64,000 nt of DNA, from positions 1 to 64,000 of the forward strand of contig JAQWMQ010000034.1 of the NCBI GenBank assembly GCA_029246705.1, in the 5' to 3' direction. Positions 15,926 through 23,971 of the stretch are shown piece after piece (positions within the stretch are counted from its first letter, which is position 1; each line of letters starts with the position of its first letter). This DNA comes from Phycisphaerales bacterium (GTDB lineage Bacteria; Planctomycetota; Phycisphaerae; Phycisphaerales; SM1A02). A program made the position numbers and the translations under genes. The notes under the pieces are model-generated. The model worked only from the letters and a program-made list of their open reading frames with translations, was not told the DNA's origin and made no database searches.

Positions 15926-17596
15926 TCAGACCCGGCAGACCCGCATCGCCTCCGCCATCGTGGTTCGATGATCGGCGACCAGCCTGAAAGCCTCGTTGCG
16001 GATCAGATTGAGCTCCTTTTCGGCGACCGCGGTCTCCACGATCTGCCCTGTGGGGGCCCGCTGCATGATCATTTCCCGGGTCTGGGGGGTGAGCCTGAGC
16101 AGTTCATAGATGCCCATTCGGCCCTGATAGCCACTCCGTCGACATTCTCGGCACCCCACGCCCTCGACCAGGGTCCTGCTGCCGAAGGCCTTGAAGTCGG
16201 GTGGGACGTCTCGGCTGTCGATGGAGACCGCCTTGGCGCATTCCGGGCAGATTCTTCGCAGGAGCCTCTGCGCCATCACGCCCTCGACCGCGCTGGCCAC
16301 GAGGAAGGGTTCCACCCCCATGTCCAGCAGCCTGGTGGCTGCTCCCGCGGCATCATTGGTGTGCAGGGTGGAAAAGACCAGGTGGCCGGTGAGGGAAGCC
16401 TGGACCGCCGCGTTCGCGGTGATCTGGTCGCGAATCTCGCCGATCATGATGATGTCGGGATCATGACGAAGAATCGAGCGAAGGCCTTCCGCGAAGCCAA
16501 GCCCCACGGAGGGATTCACCTGGATCTGGTTGACGCCTTCGACCTGGTACTCGACGGGATCCTCGACGGTGATCGCCTTGACCGCCTCACTCACGATCCG
16601 ACTGAGGCTGGCGTAGAGAGTCGTCGACTTGCCACTGCCGGTGGGACCGGTCACCAGCAGGATGCCGTGGGGGCGTGCGATGAGATCGTCCCAGCGGTCG
16701 AGGGTGTCAGTCGGCATGCCCAGTTGTTCGAGTCCCAGCAGGACGGTCGTCTGGTCCAGGATTCGCAGGACGACGCCCTCTCCATGCAGCATCGGAATGA
16801 CCGAGAGTCGCAGGTCGTATTCATGACCTCGGTGCCGCAGCGAGATTCTGCCGTCCTGGGGCAGTCTCTTCTCGGCGATGTTCAGGTCGGCCATGATCTT
16901 CAGTCGGCTGACGATCGCATTCCTGAATCGGTTGATCGTCTGGGGGACTCCGGCAGCTCCCAGGATCCCGTCGATCCTGTACCGAACCTCGAGATCATCC
17001 TCGAAGGGTTCGATGTGGACGTCGGTGGCTCGTTCCCGGATCGCCTCGAGCAGGAGATCGTTGACCAGCTTGACGACGCTTGCCTCCTGGGCGAGTTCGA
17101 TCTCCGAGGCGTCCTCGGGCGACTGCACCTCGATCGTGCCACTTTCCTCGGTGGACAAGGCCTCGAGGGTGTCACCGGCGACACCGTAATGAGAGCGAAT
17201 GAACTTCGCGAGATCACGTTCGTCGGCAAGCACCAGCTCGATGCCCAGGCCGGTCAGCAGGCGCAGCTCGTCGAAGGCACTCAGCTCGAACGGGTCACTG
17301 GTCGCGACGCGGAGCACGCCATCGCCTCGTCCGATGGGTACGCAGCGTTGCTTGAACACCAGCTTGGAAGGAAGCATCCGCAGGGTCTCGTCATCGACCT
17401 CTATTCGTTCGAGGTCGATGATCGGCATCTCGAAGTGACTGCCTATCGCCTCGAGGACCTGGCTGTTGCCGACAAGGCCCATCCGAATCATCACGCGATC
17501 CAGCCGTTCGCCGGTGCGTTTCTGCTCGTCGATCGCTTCATCGAGTTGTGAATGATCGATCAAGCCTCGCTCGATCATGATTGATCCAATGCCCAC
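15926..17596 (-). CDS. Type II secretion / type IV pilus assembly ATPase (GspE/PilB family)
   Basis: 556 residues. The N-terminal MshEN/GspE-N domain (about 1-140) includes the repeat-like helices E-R-G-L-I-D-H-S-Q-L-D-E-A-I. The ATPase domain has Walker A G-P-T-G-S-G-K-S-T at 317-325, an Asp box around 340-350, Walker B I-I-M-I-G-E-I-R-D at 382-390, a His box L-H-T-N-D, and a zinc-binding tetracysteine (C450, C453, C482, C485). It is a complete hexameric ATPase powering pseudopilus or pilus assembly. The GTG start is supported by GGAGG 7 nt upstream. No gspF, gspG or pilM genes lie beside it, so the rest of the machine is elsewhere. GspE and PilB cannot be separated confidently here. Confidence 0.93.
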   Translation of the reverse strand: MGIGSIMIERGLIDHSQLDEAIDEQKRTGERLDRVMIRMGLVGNSQVLEAIGSHFEMPIIDLERIEVDDETLRMLPSKLVFKQRCVPIGRGDGVLRVATSDPFELSAFDELRLLTGLGIELVLADERDLAKFIRSHYGVAGDTLEALSTEESGTIEVQSPEDASEIELAQEASVVKLVNDLLLEAIRERATDVHIEPFEDDLEVRYRIDGILGAAGVPQTINRFRNAIVSRLKIMADLNIAEKRLPQDGRISLRHRGHEYDLRLSVIPMLHGEGVVLRILDQTTVLLGLEQLGMPTDTLDRWDDLIARPHGILLVTGPTGSGKSTTLYASLSRIVSEAVKAITVEDPVEYQVEGVNQIQVNPSVGLGFAEGLRSILRHDPDIIMIGEIRDQITANAAVQASLTGHLVFSTLHTNDAAGAATRLLDMGVEPFLVASAVEGVMAQRLLRRICPECAKAVSIDSRDVPPDFKAFGSRTLVEGVGCRECRRSGYQGRMGIYELLRLTPQTREMIMQRAPTGQIVETAVAEKELNLIRNEAFRLVADHRTTMAEAMRVCRV

Positions 17597-17701
17597 TGGG
17601 TGGCCTCCGCGCTTTGTGCCCAGTATCTCTCAGGCAACCTCGACCTGCGAGTGCATGGCTGGAATTGTCAGAAAAGCCTCTTCATTATCGGTAGTTGGCG
17701 C

Positions 17702-18868
17702 TCAATCTCGTTCATCTCGAGCCCTGAAGATCAGCGCGCTCGCACTGGCGCCGTGCACCAGGCTGCGCCCTGACCGTCTGGCGAATTCCCCGGCACAGAC
17801 CATTCCCGCCACCGGGACCTCTCCCAGCCGCGTCCTCAAACGCCTGAGGTCGGGAATGGTCACTCCTCGGGCGCTCGATTCCGCGAGCAGGATGCCAAGC
17901 GGGGGGGTTTCATCCAGCGCTTGCACATCCAGCGCCAGATCCAGATCGGTCTCGGCGCTTGCCGGATCTCGAACGAGGAACTGGACGGTCCGCCCGACTG
18001 CGGGTCGTTCGGCGATCTGCAATGCACCGGTGTTCTCGTCCACCCCGGTGATCTCCCGGACGAGAAAGTCGTGTGCGCCGAAATGCTCCTGGTATTCCGT
18101 GACCGCAAGCCCCAGCCGGAGTCCGTTGGACACGAGTTGTCGTTCCTCGTCACCAAGCGCAAGGATGGTCTCCCGTGCGGCTTCCGCTGCCGGTCGTCCG
18201 CCAAGGGTGGTGACGGAATCCTGTCCGGCTCCAGTCACGACCATGGGGGTTCCGATCGGTCGGCATGCCTGGCTGACCAGGGTGTCGCAGCGAATCGGGC
18301 CACCGAGTCCCATGCCGACAAGACCGGTGGTGGCATGATCCTGGTCCGCGATAAGCACGTTGCACCCCGGTCGAGTCGAACCGCTGAGCATGCCGCCGCC
18401 GATGGGGCCGGGTACTCCGTGGTCGAGTGCTTCGAGAATCGGTCTCGGATCCGTGGTGAAGGGGTCGGCGAGCAGGAAGGTCGCGGCATGATCCGAACCG
18501 GTGGAAGCCAGTCTGTTCCACTGGGTGGGCGTGGCGAGTTCAGCCGGTCCGCGTTCCCAGTCCATCATGAAACTTCGGGCGACCAATCCTCTGCCCTCGA
18601 GGGCGAAGGCGACCAGCCCCGCTCGGCGGTCAGGTGCCTCAAGACCGGAAAAGACGGTCTGAGCCGTGCCTCCGATGAGTGCCTGAGGCTGGAACTGGCT
18701 CCCCAGATGGTCGGAGATCTCAGAGAATGCCTTGGCATGATGAAAACTGGCCAGAATGATCAATGCAGCCGGCTGGGCCCCCTCAAGAGCTGATTCCAGG
18801 CCATTTGCCACCTCCATTGCGGCAGTTCGCGTGTCTGAATGGCCGGAAATCGTGGAAAGAGCGCGCAC
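17702..18868 (-). CDS. FIST domain sensory protein
   Basis: 388 residues covering FIST_N (about 30-225) and FIST_C (about 230-370). Typical features are the G-G-T-A-Q motif near 66, the G-G-G-M-L-S-G S-T-R-P segment near 158-168, and a C-terminal P-V-A-G-M-V-C-A-G-E-F motif. FIST domains are thought to bind small ligands such as amino acids and usually sit upstream of histidine kinases, diguanylate cyclases or chemotaxis modules. Here the protein is free-standing with no signalling gene next to it. A GTG start is well supported by GAGGAGG 5-6 nt upstream. It diverges from rpsT across a 126-base gap. Confidence 0.87.
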   Translation of the reverse strand: MRALSTISGHSDTRTAAMEVANGLESALEGAQPAALIILASFHHAKAFSEISDHLGSQFQPQALIGGTAQTVFSGLEAPDRRAGLVAFALEGRGLVARSFMMDWERGPAELATPTQWNRLASTGSDHAATFLLADPFTTDPRPILEALDHGVPGPIGGGMLSGSTRPGCNVLIADQDHATTGLVGMGLGGPIRCDTLVSQACRPIGTPMVVTGAGQDSVTTLGGRPAAEAARETILALGDEERQLVSNGLRLGLAVTEYQEHFGAHDFLVREITGVDENTGALQIAERPAVGRTVQFLVRDPASAETDLDLALDVQALDETPPLGILLAESSARGVTIPDLRRLRTRLGEVPVAGMVCAGEFARRSGRSLVHGASASALIFRARDERD

Positions 18869-18904
18869 TCAGACCTCCTCAAGGCGATTTGGGGGCTGTT
18901 GCCC

Positions 18905-18932
18905 TTGAAAACATTCGCTCACCAAGCATAAT
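18905..18932 (+). promoter_or_regulatory. Sigma-70-type promoter of rpsT
   Basis: TTGAAA (18905-18910), a 16-base spacer, and CATAAT (18927-18932); each box differs from consensus at one position. The predicted transcript start near 18939 leaves a leader of about 56 bases before the rpsT GTG. This is the closest match to a consensus promoter that I found in the window. Confidence 0.62.
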
Positions 18933-18994
18933 GATCGATCTCACCGATTGAACCGTCGATCGGGATACCGGTTGCCTCAGGAAGGACTCGCTTC

Positions 18995-19264
18995 GTGCCC
19001 AATATTGAATCCGCCAAGAAGCGCATGCGCCAGTCGAAGAAGCGTCGTGCACTGAACAAGTGGCGCAAGGAACGCCTGAAGCTCCAGGTTCGTTCGCTGC
19101 ATGAAGCGATCCGGGTCAAGGATCTTGAAACAGCTGAAGCCGAGCTCCGCAAGACCTGCTCGATCCTCGACAAGGTCTCCACCACGAGCACCATGCACAA
19201 GAACACCGCGGCTCGAAAGAAGAGTCGACTCGCGATGCGGGTCAACGCTCTTCGTTCCACCTGA
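18995..19264 (+). CDS. rpsT: 30S ribosomal protein S20
   Basis: 89 residues, standard S20 length, beginning (after the GTG) P-N-I-E-S-A-K-K-R-M-R-Q and ending with the conserved K-N-T-A-A-R-K-K-S-R-L-A block. S20 is an early-binding protein of the small subunit body, contacting the 5' domain and helix 44 of 16S rRNA. The protein is highly basic and helical, as expected. It starts with GTG behind CAGGAAGG; a weak start codon is known for rpsT in E. coli (UUG), where it is linked to autoregulation, and might serve the same purpose here. It is monocistronic, with a good promoter and terminator. Confidence 0.97.
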   Translation: MPNIESAKKRMRQSKKRRALNKWRKERLKLQVRSLHEAIRVKDLETAEAELRKTCSILDKVSTTSTMHKNTAARKKSRLAMRVNALRST

Positions 19265-19291
19265 GCCTCGTGCTCCGCGATGATCAACATT

Positions 19292-19330
19292 CGCCGCCGC
19301 GACCTCCCGGGTCGCGGCGGCGTTCTTCTT
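19292..19330 (+). terminator. rpsT terminator
   Basis: A perfect 13-bp, all but one pair GC stem (19292-19304 with 19310-19322), a TCCCG loop and the tail TTCTTCTT, starting 28 bases after the rpsT stop. Confidence 0.88.
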
Positions 19331-19368
19331 GATCTCGTCGTACCCTGTGGGCTGGAGTCACTCGCCGC

Positions 19369-20148
19369 ATGAGCCAGAGGACGAAGACACGCAGGGCCAC
19401 CTCCGAGGAAGAGCAGCTCGCACCAGAGGACACCTACTGGTCGACGTCGAAGCGTCCGTTCGAGATCCTGCTTTTCCTCACACCCTTCATCCTGATGTAC
19501 GAGATCGGACTGGTCTTTCTCCTGCGCGAGGATCGTGGCACCATCACGAACCTCGCGCACAAGTGGATCATCGTTTTCATGGGGTACTTCAACATCAACC
19601 TGCTGGGGTTGTCCCTGCCTGCACTCGCAGTGATCATGGTCCTGCTTGTCTGGCATGTGCTCGCTCGCAACCCGTGGAGGGCAAGGCCGCAGGTGCTCCT
19701 GTTCATGGCGCTCGAGTCGGTCCTGCTGGTGGTTCCACTGCTGGTGCTCGCTCGCATGGTCCATCAGTACCTGCCTCTGGTGGGTTCCGAAGGGGAGATC
19801 ATCCAGGGGCTCGGCGTCACCGGGCGGATCGCGATGTCCATCGGGGCCGGCCTCTATGAGGAGCTGGTCTTCAGGATGCTGATCGTCTTCGTGCTGCACA
19901 CCCTGGTCGTCGATGTCCTGCGTTTCTCGAATGCCGCCGGATTGACCGTCGCGATCCTGGTCTCCGCACTGCTCTTCAGCTTCTACCACCCGGTCTGGGA
20001 TGCCGATGGTTCCCTCTTGATGGGTCGAGCGGCCTTCTACTTCGCGGCGGGCCTGTGGTTCGGTCTGCTCTATGTCGTGCGCGGCTTCGGGATCGTGGTG
20101 GCGGTTCATGCCTTCTACGACATGGCGATCCTGCTCGACGGGGACTGA
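19369..20148 (+). CDS. CPBP-family intramembrane metalloprotease
   Basis: 259 residues with six or so hydrophobic helices. The glutamate motif E-E-L-V-F-R is at 164-169, the F-S-F-Y-H-P motif with H207 at 203-208, and H-A-F-Y-D with H247 at 247-251. These are the three conserved elements of the CAAX-protease/bacteriocin-processing (Abi) family related to Rce1. Bacterial members are implicated in self-immunity to bacteriocins or membrane proteolysis; the substrate is unknown. GGAG about 11 nt before the ATG is a reasonable ribosome-binding site. It precedes kdsC by 29 nt, so partial read-through is possible, although kdsC may have its own start signal. Confidence 0.88.
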   Translation: MSQRTKTRRATSEEEQLAPEDTYWSTSKRPFEILLFLTPFILMYEIGLVFLLREDRGTITNLAHKWIIVFMGYFNINLLGLSLPALAVIMVLLVWHVLARNPWRARPQVLLFMALESVLLVVPLLVLARMVHQYLPLVGSEGEIIQGLGVTGRIAMSIGAGLYEELVFRMLIVFVLHTLVVDVLRFSNAAGLTVAILVSALLFSFYHPVWDADGSLLMGRAAFYFAAGLWFGLLYVVRGFGIVVAVHAFYDMAILLDGD

Positions 20149-20165
20149 TCGAACCCGGAAATGGG

Positions 20166-20171
20166 TACACT
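20166..20171 (+). promoter_or_regulatory. Candidate -10 element placing kdsC on a leaderless transcript
   Basis: TACACT lies exactly 6 nt before the GTG start of kdsC, and no Shine-Dalgarno is present between them. A TANNNT box at this distance is the arrangement of leaderless mRNAs in other bacteria. No -35 box is evident. Confidence 0.38.
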
Positions 20172-20177
20172 GAAGAC

Positions 20178-20741
20178 GTGTCCAGCTCAAGTGAAACATC
20201 AGGCAGCGCCTCGACTTCGGACCCCAGCCGGATAACGCTGCTGTGTCTCGATGTCGATGGAGTCCTCACGGATGGATCGATCCTGATCGATTCCAGCGGT
20301 GGGGAACTCAAGAGATTCCACGTTCGTGACGGTCTTGCCATCAAGGCCTGGCAGAAACAGGGAAACCATGTCGCCGTGATCACCGGTCGCGGCTGCGAGG
20401 CACTTCGGCGCAGGATGTCGGAACTTGGTGTCGAGATCGTCCTCGAGCACGTGTCCGACAAGGGCGAGTCGATCCGACAGGTTCAGAGACAGCTTTCGAT
20501 CTCGGCCGAGGACACCGCCTTCATGGGCGACGATCTCGCCGATCTTCCCGCCTTCGAGCACTGCGGCTATTCGATGGCGCCTGCCGATGCCGACGAAGTC
20601 GTGCGTGAGCGTGCGACCTGGGTCGCGAAACGACCGGGTGGCCAGGCAGCGGTTCGGGAGGCGATCGAACATCTTCTTCGTTCTCGTGGTGCCTGGGATG
20701 AGGTCGTCGCACGACACCTCGCCTCCGGAAACCTGACGTAG
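20178..20741 (+). CDS. kdsC: 3-deoxy-D-manno-octulosonate 8-phosphate phosphatase
   Basis: 187 residues from the GTG at 20178. The frame is open further upstream but would overlap the CPBP gene by 94 nt. HAD motif I is D25-V-D27 within L-D-V-D-G-V-L-T-D-G, the family signature. The R-F-H-V-R-D-G-L-A-I-K segment, the T-G-R-G motif and F-M-G-D-D-L-A-D-L-P (motif IV) match KdsC and the homologous YrbI group. KdsC removes phosphate from Kdo-8-P to give Kdo, the inner-core sugar of LPS. It is followed after 9 nt by the large LptC-like gene, the same order (kdsC-lptC) seen in proteobacteria, which strengthens the assignment. Confidence 0.9.
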   Translation: MSSSSETSGSASTSDPSRITLLCLDVDGVLTDGSILIDSSGGELKRFHVRDGLAIKAWQKQGNHVAVITGRGCEALRRRMSELGVEIVLEHVSDKGESIRQVQRQLSISAEDTAFMGDDLADLPAFEHCGYSMAPADADEVVRERATWVAKRPGGQAAVREAIEHLLRSRGAWDEVVARHLASGNLT

Positions 20742-20750
20742 GAGCTCGAC

Positions 20751-23700
20751 ATGACCGGTTCGAGACGACCGCACCCACGCAGAGGACTCAGCACGATCAC
20801 CTGGGCGGTGATGTCCGGGGTCCTCCTGTCGCTTGTCGTCATTCTGGTCGGTTGGTTCATGGAACCCGAGCCGACCCGGGATCGACGCCGACATCGACAA
20901 CTTGACGTCACCGACCTGGTCACCCCGGAAGCACTCACCGAAAGCGAACGGGAGCGCGCATCGACCTCTCCCGAGAGTTCGAATGTGAAGCTCGAGGACG
21001 GAGCCTGGGTCCAGGTCGCTGATTCCGACGGCAGACTGCAGCAGCAGTACAGCGCGGAGCGAATCGATCCACTACCTGATGGCTGGCTGCAGATGACCCG
21101 TCCTCGCGCCATGATCTTCCTCGAAGGTGGCAAGGTCGTCACGCTTCGTGGTGAACATGGGCTGGTCAACGTGCCGCAGCAGGCGATCCAGTCGGGCACG
21201 CTCGAAGGTGATGTCGTCATACGAATCTTCGCACCGGTCGATGATCAACCGGTGCGCATCGAGTCATCCGAGCCAGAGGTGATCCTTCGGACTGACAAGG
21301 CGATGTTCGACAATTCACTGGGCGAGGTTCGATGTGACCGCGCCATACGAATCGATGCAGAAGGCGCCTCGTTCGCGGGGATCGGGCTTTCGATGCTGCT
21401 CGGTGAGGGTGAACGAACCATCGAAAGACTGGTCGTCAACGAGTCCACCGAACCCATCCGGGTCCAGCGTGCCATCACATCGAACTCGACCGACCAGGTG
21501 TCCGAACCTGCCGTCTCTCCGGGAAGCACTTCCCAGGAACCCGTGCCTGCGCCAGCGAGCGCTCCCCGCTTCTATCAGTTGGAACTCGAGAAAGATGTTC
21601 GCATCGAGGAGTTTGCATCGTCGAATGCCCCCACGCCTCAGAGAGTCGTGCGTGGAGATCAACTCACCGCGATATTCAGTCTTGATGGCCAGGGTTTCAA
21701 CGGTGCGGCGTCCCCATCAGTGACACCTTCGACTGCCGGCGAATCCTCTGCGATGAGCCGTGGCCCGCTTCTTGCGGGCATGGCCCTGGGACAGTCCGTC
21801 GATCAGGATTCTGCAGGATCCGAGGAGCTCGAAGAGGACACCAGCCTCGTTCTCATCCACTACACCGGCCGCCTGGTCATGCTCCCCGCACCTGAGTCGG
21901 ACATGCCTCGAGCGGCGGATGACGTGCACATCGACATCACCGCCGATACCGGTCGGGTCGAGATCAACGACGTCGCTTCCAAGGCGGTCATCGGTTGCCA
22001 GGCGCTCGCGTATCGAAGCGACAAGGACCTGATCGAACTCTCCGGCGCTCCCGGTCGACCACTGACCGTGGCAAGCCCGCGGCTGAACCTCGAGGGCGAT
22101 CGGTTCAGGCTCTCCCGACGGGAGGGATCGGGACGACTTTCCGGGCCGGGTTCGATGTGGTTCTCGAACGCCCGGGATTCGGAACTGACGATCGATTGGA
22201 CGGGCGGAGTCGATCTCAAGTTCATGCCCGGTACCGAAAAGCTGCAACAGGCGATATTCGCCGGTGCAGTGCGAGTCGACAACGAGGAGTTCGACCTTTC
22301 GGCCGATACGCTCGATGTGCAATTCGTTCGAACCGAAGGCGACGCCCGTGACGCCATCGAGACCATCCTCGCGAAGGGAACCGATTCGGTCCCGGCGATC
22401 GCACGTCGCAAGTCGGAGCTTGGAATCCTCGAGGCCCGCATGATCGATCTGGCCCTGACCCGGGACAAGGACGGCCGCACGCTGCCCGAGATCCTCAGGG
22501 CTGAAGGCCGGGTTCGGGCGGAGAATGCCGAACAGACCCTGTGGGCGAAGGCACTGGATGTGCGATTTGCCCCGGCTCCGGATCGCCCCAAGGCCAAAGC
22601 GGTTTCAGCACCGGAACGAACCGACGATGCGGTCGACATGGGCATGGTCGAACTCGACCGGGTGAAGGCAGTCGACGGCGTGCAGGTCAGACTTGCCGAT
22701 GGCGCACGAGTCTGGGCGGACACCCTGGAAGGCCGGGGCAAGGAGCGGACCCTCACCCTTGAATCTCGAGCCGGAGATCTGCTTCTGATCCGCGGGAACG
22801 TCATCGCCGATCAGTTGCGCGAGCTGCGTTTCAACGAACGCGACCGCAAGGCGGTCGCAGGGGGGCCCGGTCGTTTCCGTTACTTCGATGAACCGATCCC
22901 CATGCGCGACGACGGCCCCCTCGTCGCTCCCGATACGTTCGAGATGCCACCTTCGATGGAGGCGACCTGGGGACAGCGCATGGAATTCGACGACCTGGCC
23001 AACGAGGGTGCCGGAGCGATCGAACTCCTGGGCGACGTGATCGTGCGCAACCGACCTGATGTACTTGAAGCCAATGATCTCGATGCGGATCGCCTGCTCA
23101 TCGACCTGGCTCGTCGCACCGACATCCCCATCATCGATGAAGTCGGTAATCCTCCCTCGAAGGACCAGTTGACCGCGTTCTCCGGTTCACGGGACATGAA
23201 CGTGCTGACCGCCGATGGCAATGCTCGACTTGAAAGCCGTTCCTGGTCGGATCCAGAACGAACCAGTGAACCGGAACTCTTCAGGATCACCGGTCCGTTC
23301 ATTCGCTACGACGCGACCACCGGCGAAGGTCAGGTGAAGGGGGCAGGTCAGCTCCTGGTGAATCAAGTGCCTGATACCAGTGCAGGTGGACAACCGGCCG
23401 CCGATCGTGATGGGATGGGAGTCGCCATCGGAGGTGATGGAACCACCCGCTTCACCTGGAAGAAGAAGATGCAGATGCGGCGTCAGGTCGCGGACCGCTT
23501 CCTTGTCAGCATGTCCGATGGTGTCGAGGTCCTGCATGCAGGTCTTCGCCCCGAAGACACCATGACCCTGAGTGCGGACCTGCTTGAAGTGCTCATGAAA
23601 CGCCCCGACCCCGGAACCGACTCGAAAGAGCCTGCTTCTGGACGTCCGTCCGACAGCAGCCTCGACCTCGGCGGCCAGGCCGAGATTCTCCGGGTCGCCG

Positions 23701-23924
23701 GTCGCGGCCGGGTCTTCGTTCGCACGCCTGAACAGGATGTGGAGTGCGAAGTCTTCGAATACGACGCTGAAAACCAGATCGCATTGCTGAGTGCACGTGA
23801 TGGTCGCCTGGTCACGGTACTTTCCAAGGGGGCTGCAACCCCGGTACGTGCTGAAAGCGTCACATGGGACATGCGTACCGGACGCATCCAGATCACCGGC
23901 GCAGTGGGTTCCGGCGGGCGCTGA
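20751..23924 (+). CDS. Giant LptC/LptA(OstA)-like membrane-anchored envelope protein
   Basis: 1057 residues. One N-terminal transmembrane helix (about 15-36) follows a basic, Arg-rich cytoplasmic tip, the topology of LptC. The rest is a long, low-complexity-free, beta-strand-rich region with recurring segments of the kind A-x-x-L-x-V-x-F / L-E-L-x-G-x-P and V-x-x-G-x-G, as in OstA/LptA beta-jellyroll repeats (for example about 375-470, 580-700, 730-790 and 960-1050). Proteobacterial LptC is about 190 residues. This protein may combine LptC, LptA and part of the periplasmic bridge in one chain, carrying LPS-like lipid from the inner membrane. The evidence is topology, repeat texture and the kdsC neighbour; I could not measure homology. 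Confidence 0.7.
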   Translation: MTGSRRPHPRRGLSTITWAVMSGVLLSLVVILVGWFMEPEPTRDRRRHRQLDVTDLVTPEALTESERERASTSPESSNVKLEDGAWVQVADSDGRLQQQYSAERIDPLPDGWLQMTRPRAMIFLEGGKVVTLRGEHGLVNVPQQAIQSGTLEGDVVIRIFAPVDDQPVRIESSEPEVILRTDKAMFDNSLGEVRCDRAIRIDAEGASFAGIGLSMLLGEGERTIERLVVNESTEPIRVQRAITSNSTDQVSEPAVSPGSTSQEPVPAPASAPRFYQLELEKDVRIEEFASSNAPTPQRVVRGDQLTAIFSLDGQGFNGAASPSVTPSTAGESSAMSRGPLLAGMALGQSVDQDSAGSEELEEDTSLVLIHYTGRLVMLPAPESDMPRAADDVHIDITADTGRVEINDVASKAVIGCQALAYRSDKDLIELSGAPGRPLTVASPRLNLEGDRFRLSRREGSGRLSGPGSMWFSNARDSELTIDWTGGVDLKFMPGTEKLQQAIFAGAVRVDNEEFDLSADTLDVQFVRTEGDARDAIETILAKGTDSVPAIARRKSELGILEARMIDLALTRDKDGRTLPEILRAEGRVRAENAEQTLWAKALDVRFAPAPDRPKAKAVSAPERTDDAVDMGMVELDRVKAVDGVQVRLADGARVWADTLEGRGKERTLTLESRAGDLLLIRGNVIADQLRELRFNERDRKAVAGGPGRFRYFDEPIPMRDDGPLVAPDTFEMPPSMEATWGQRMEFDDLANEGAGAIELLGDVIVRNRPDVLEANDLDADRLLIDLARRTDIPIIDEVGNPPSKDQLTAFSGSRDMNVLTADGNARLESRSWSDPERTSEPELFRITGPFIRYDATTGEGQVKGAGQLLVNQVPDTSAGGQPAADRDGMGVAIGGDGTTRFTWKKKMQMRRQVADRFLVSMSDGVEVLHAGLRPEDTMTLSADLLEVLMKRPDPGTDSKEPASGRPSDSSLDLGGQAEILRVAGRGRVFVRTPEQDVECEVFEYDAENQIALLSARDGRLVTVLSKGAATPVRAESVTWDMRTGRIQITGAVGSGGR

Positions 23925-23947
23925 ACCGGCTGAACCGGCTGAACCGA
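23921..23947 (+). repeat. Three tandem 9-base repeats at the gene end
   Basis: CTGAACCGG, CTGAACCGG, CTGAACCGA follow each other without a gap. The first copy contains the stop codon TGA (23922-23924) of the LptC-like gene, and the third forms part of the following hairpin. Confidence 0.85.
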
Positions 23948-23959
23948 TTGTTCAGCCGG
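23935..23959. terminator. Hairpin between convergent genes
   Basis: A perfect 10-bp stem (CCGGCTGAAC, 23935-23944, with 23950-23959) and a CGATT loop in the 47-base space between two converging genes. No T tract follows on either strand, so efficient intrinsic termination is uncertain, but the position suits a bidirectional barrier. Confidence 0.55.
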
Positions 23960-23971
23960 GACTCGTGGCGG

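Noticed and set aside
15968-17551. 527-residue open frame antisense to the PilB/GspE gene
   Set aside because: All Walker and zinc motifs are on the minus strand; the plus frame is a codon-bias shadow.
18919-20199. 426-residue minus-strand open frame across rpsT and the CPBP gene
   Set aside because: Both plus-strand genes are unmistakable, and rpsT has its own promoter and terminator within the span.
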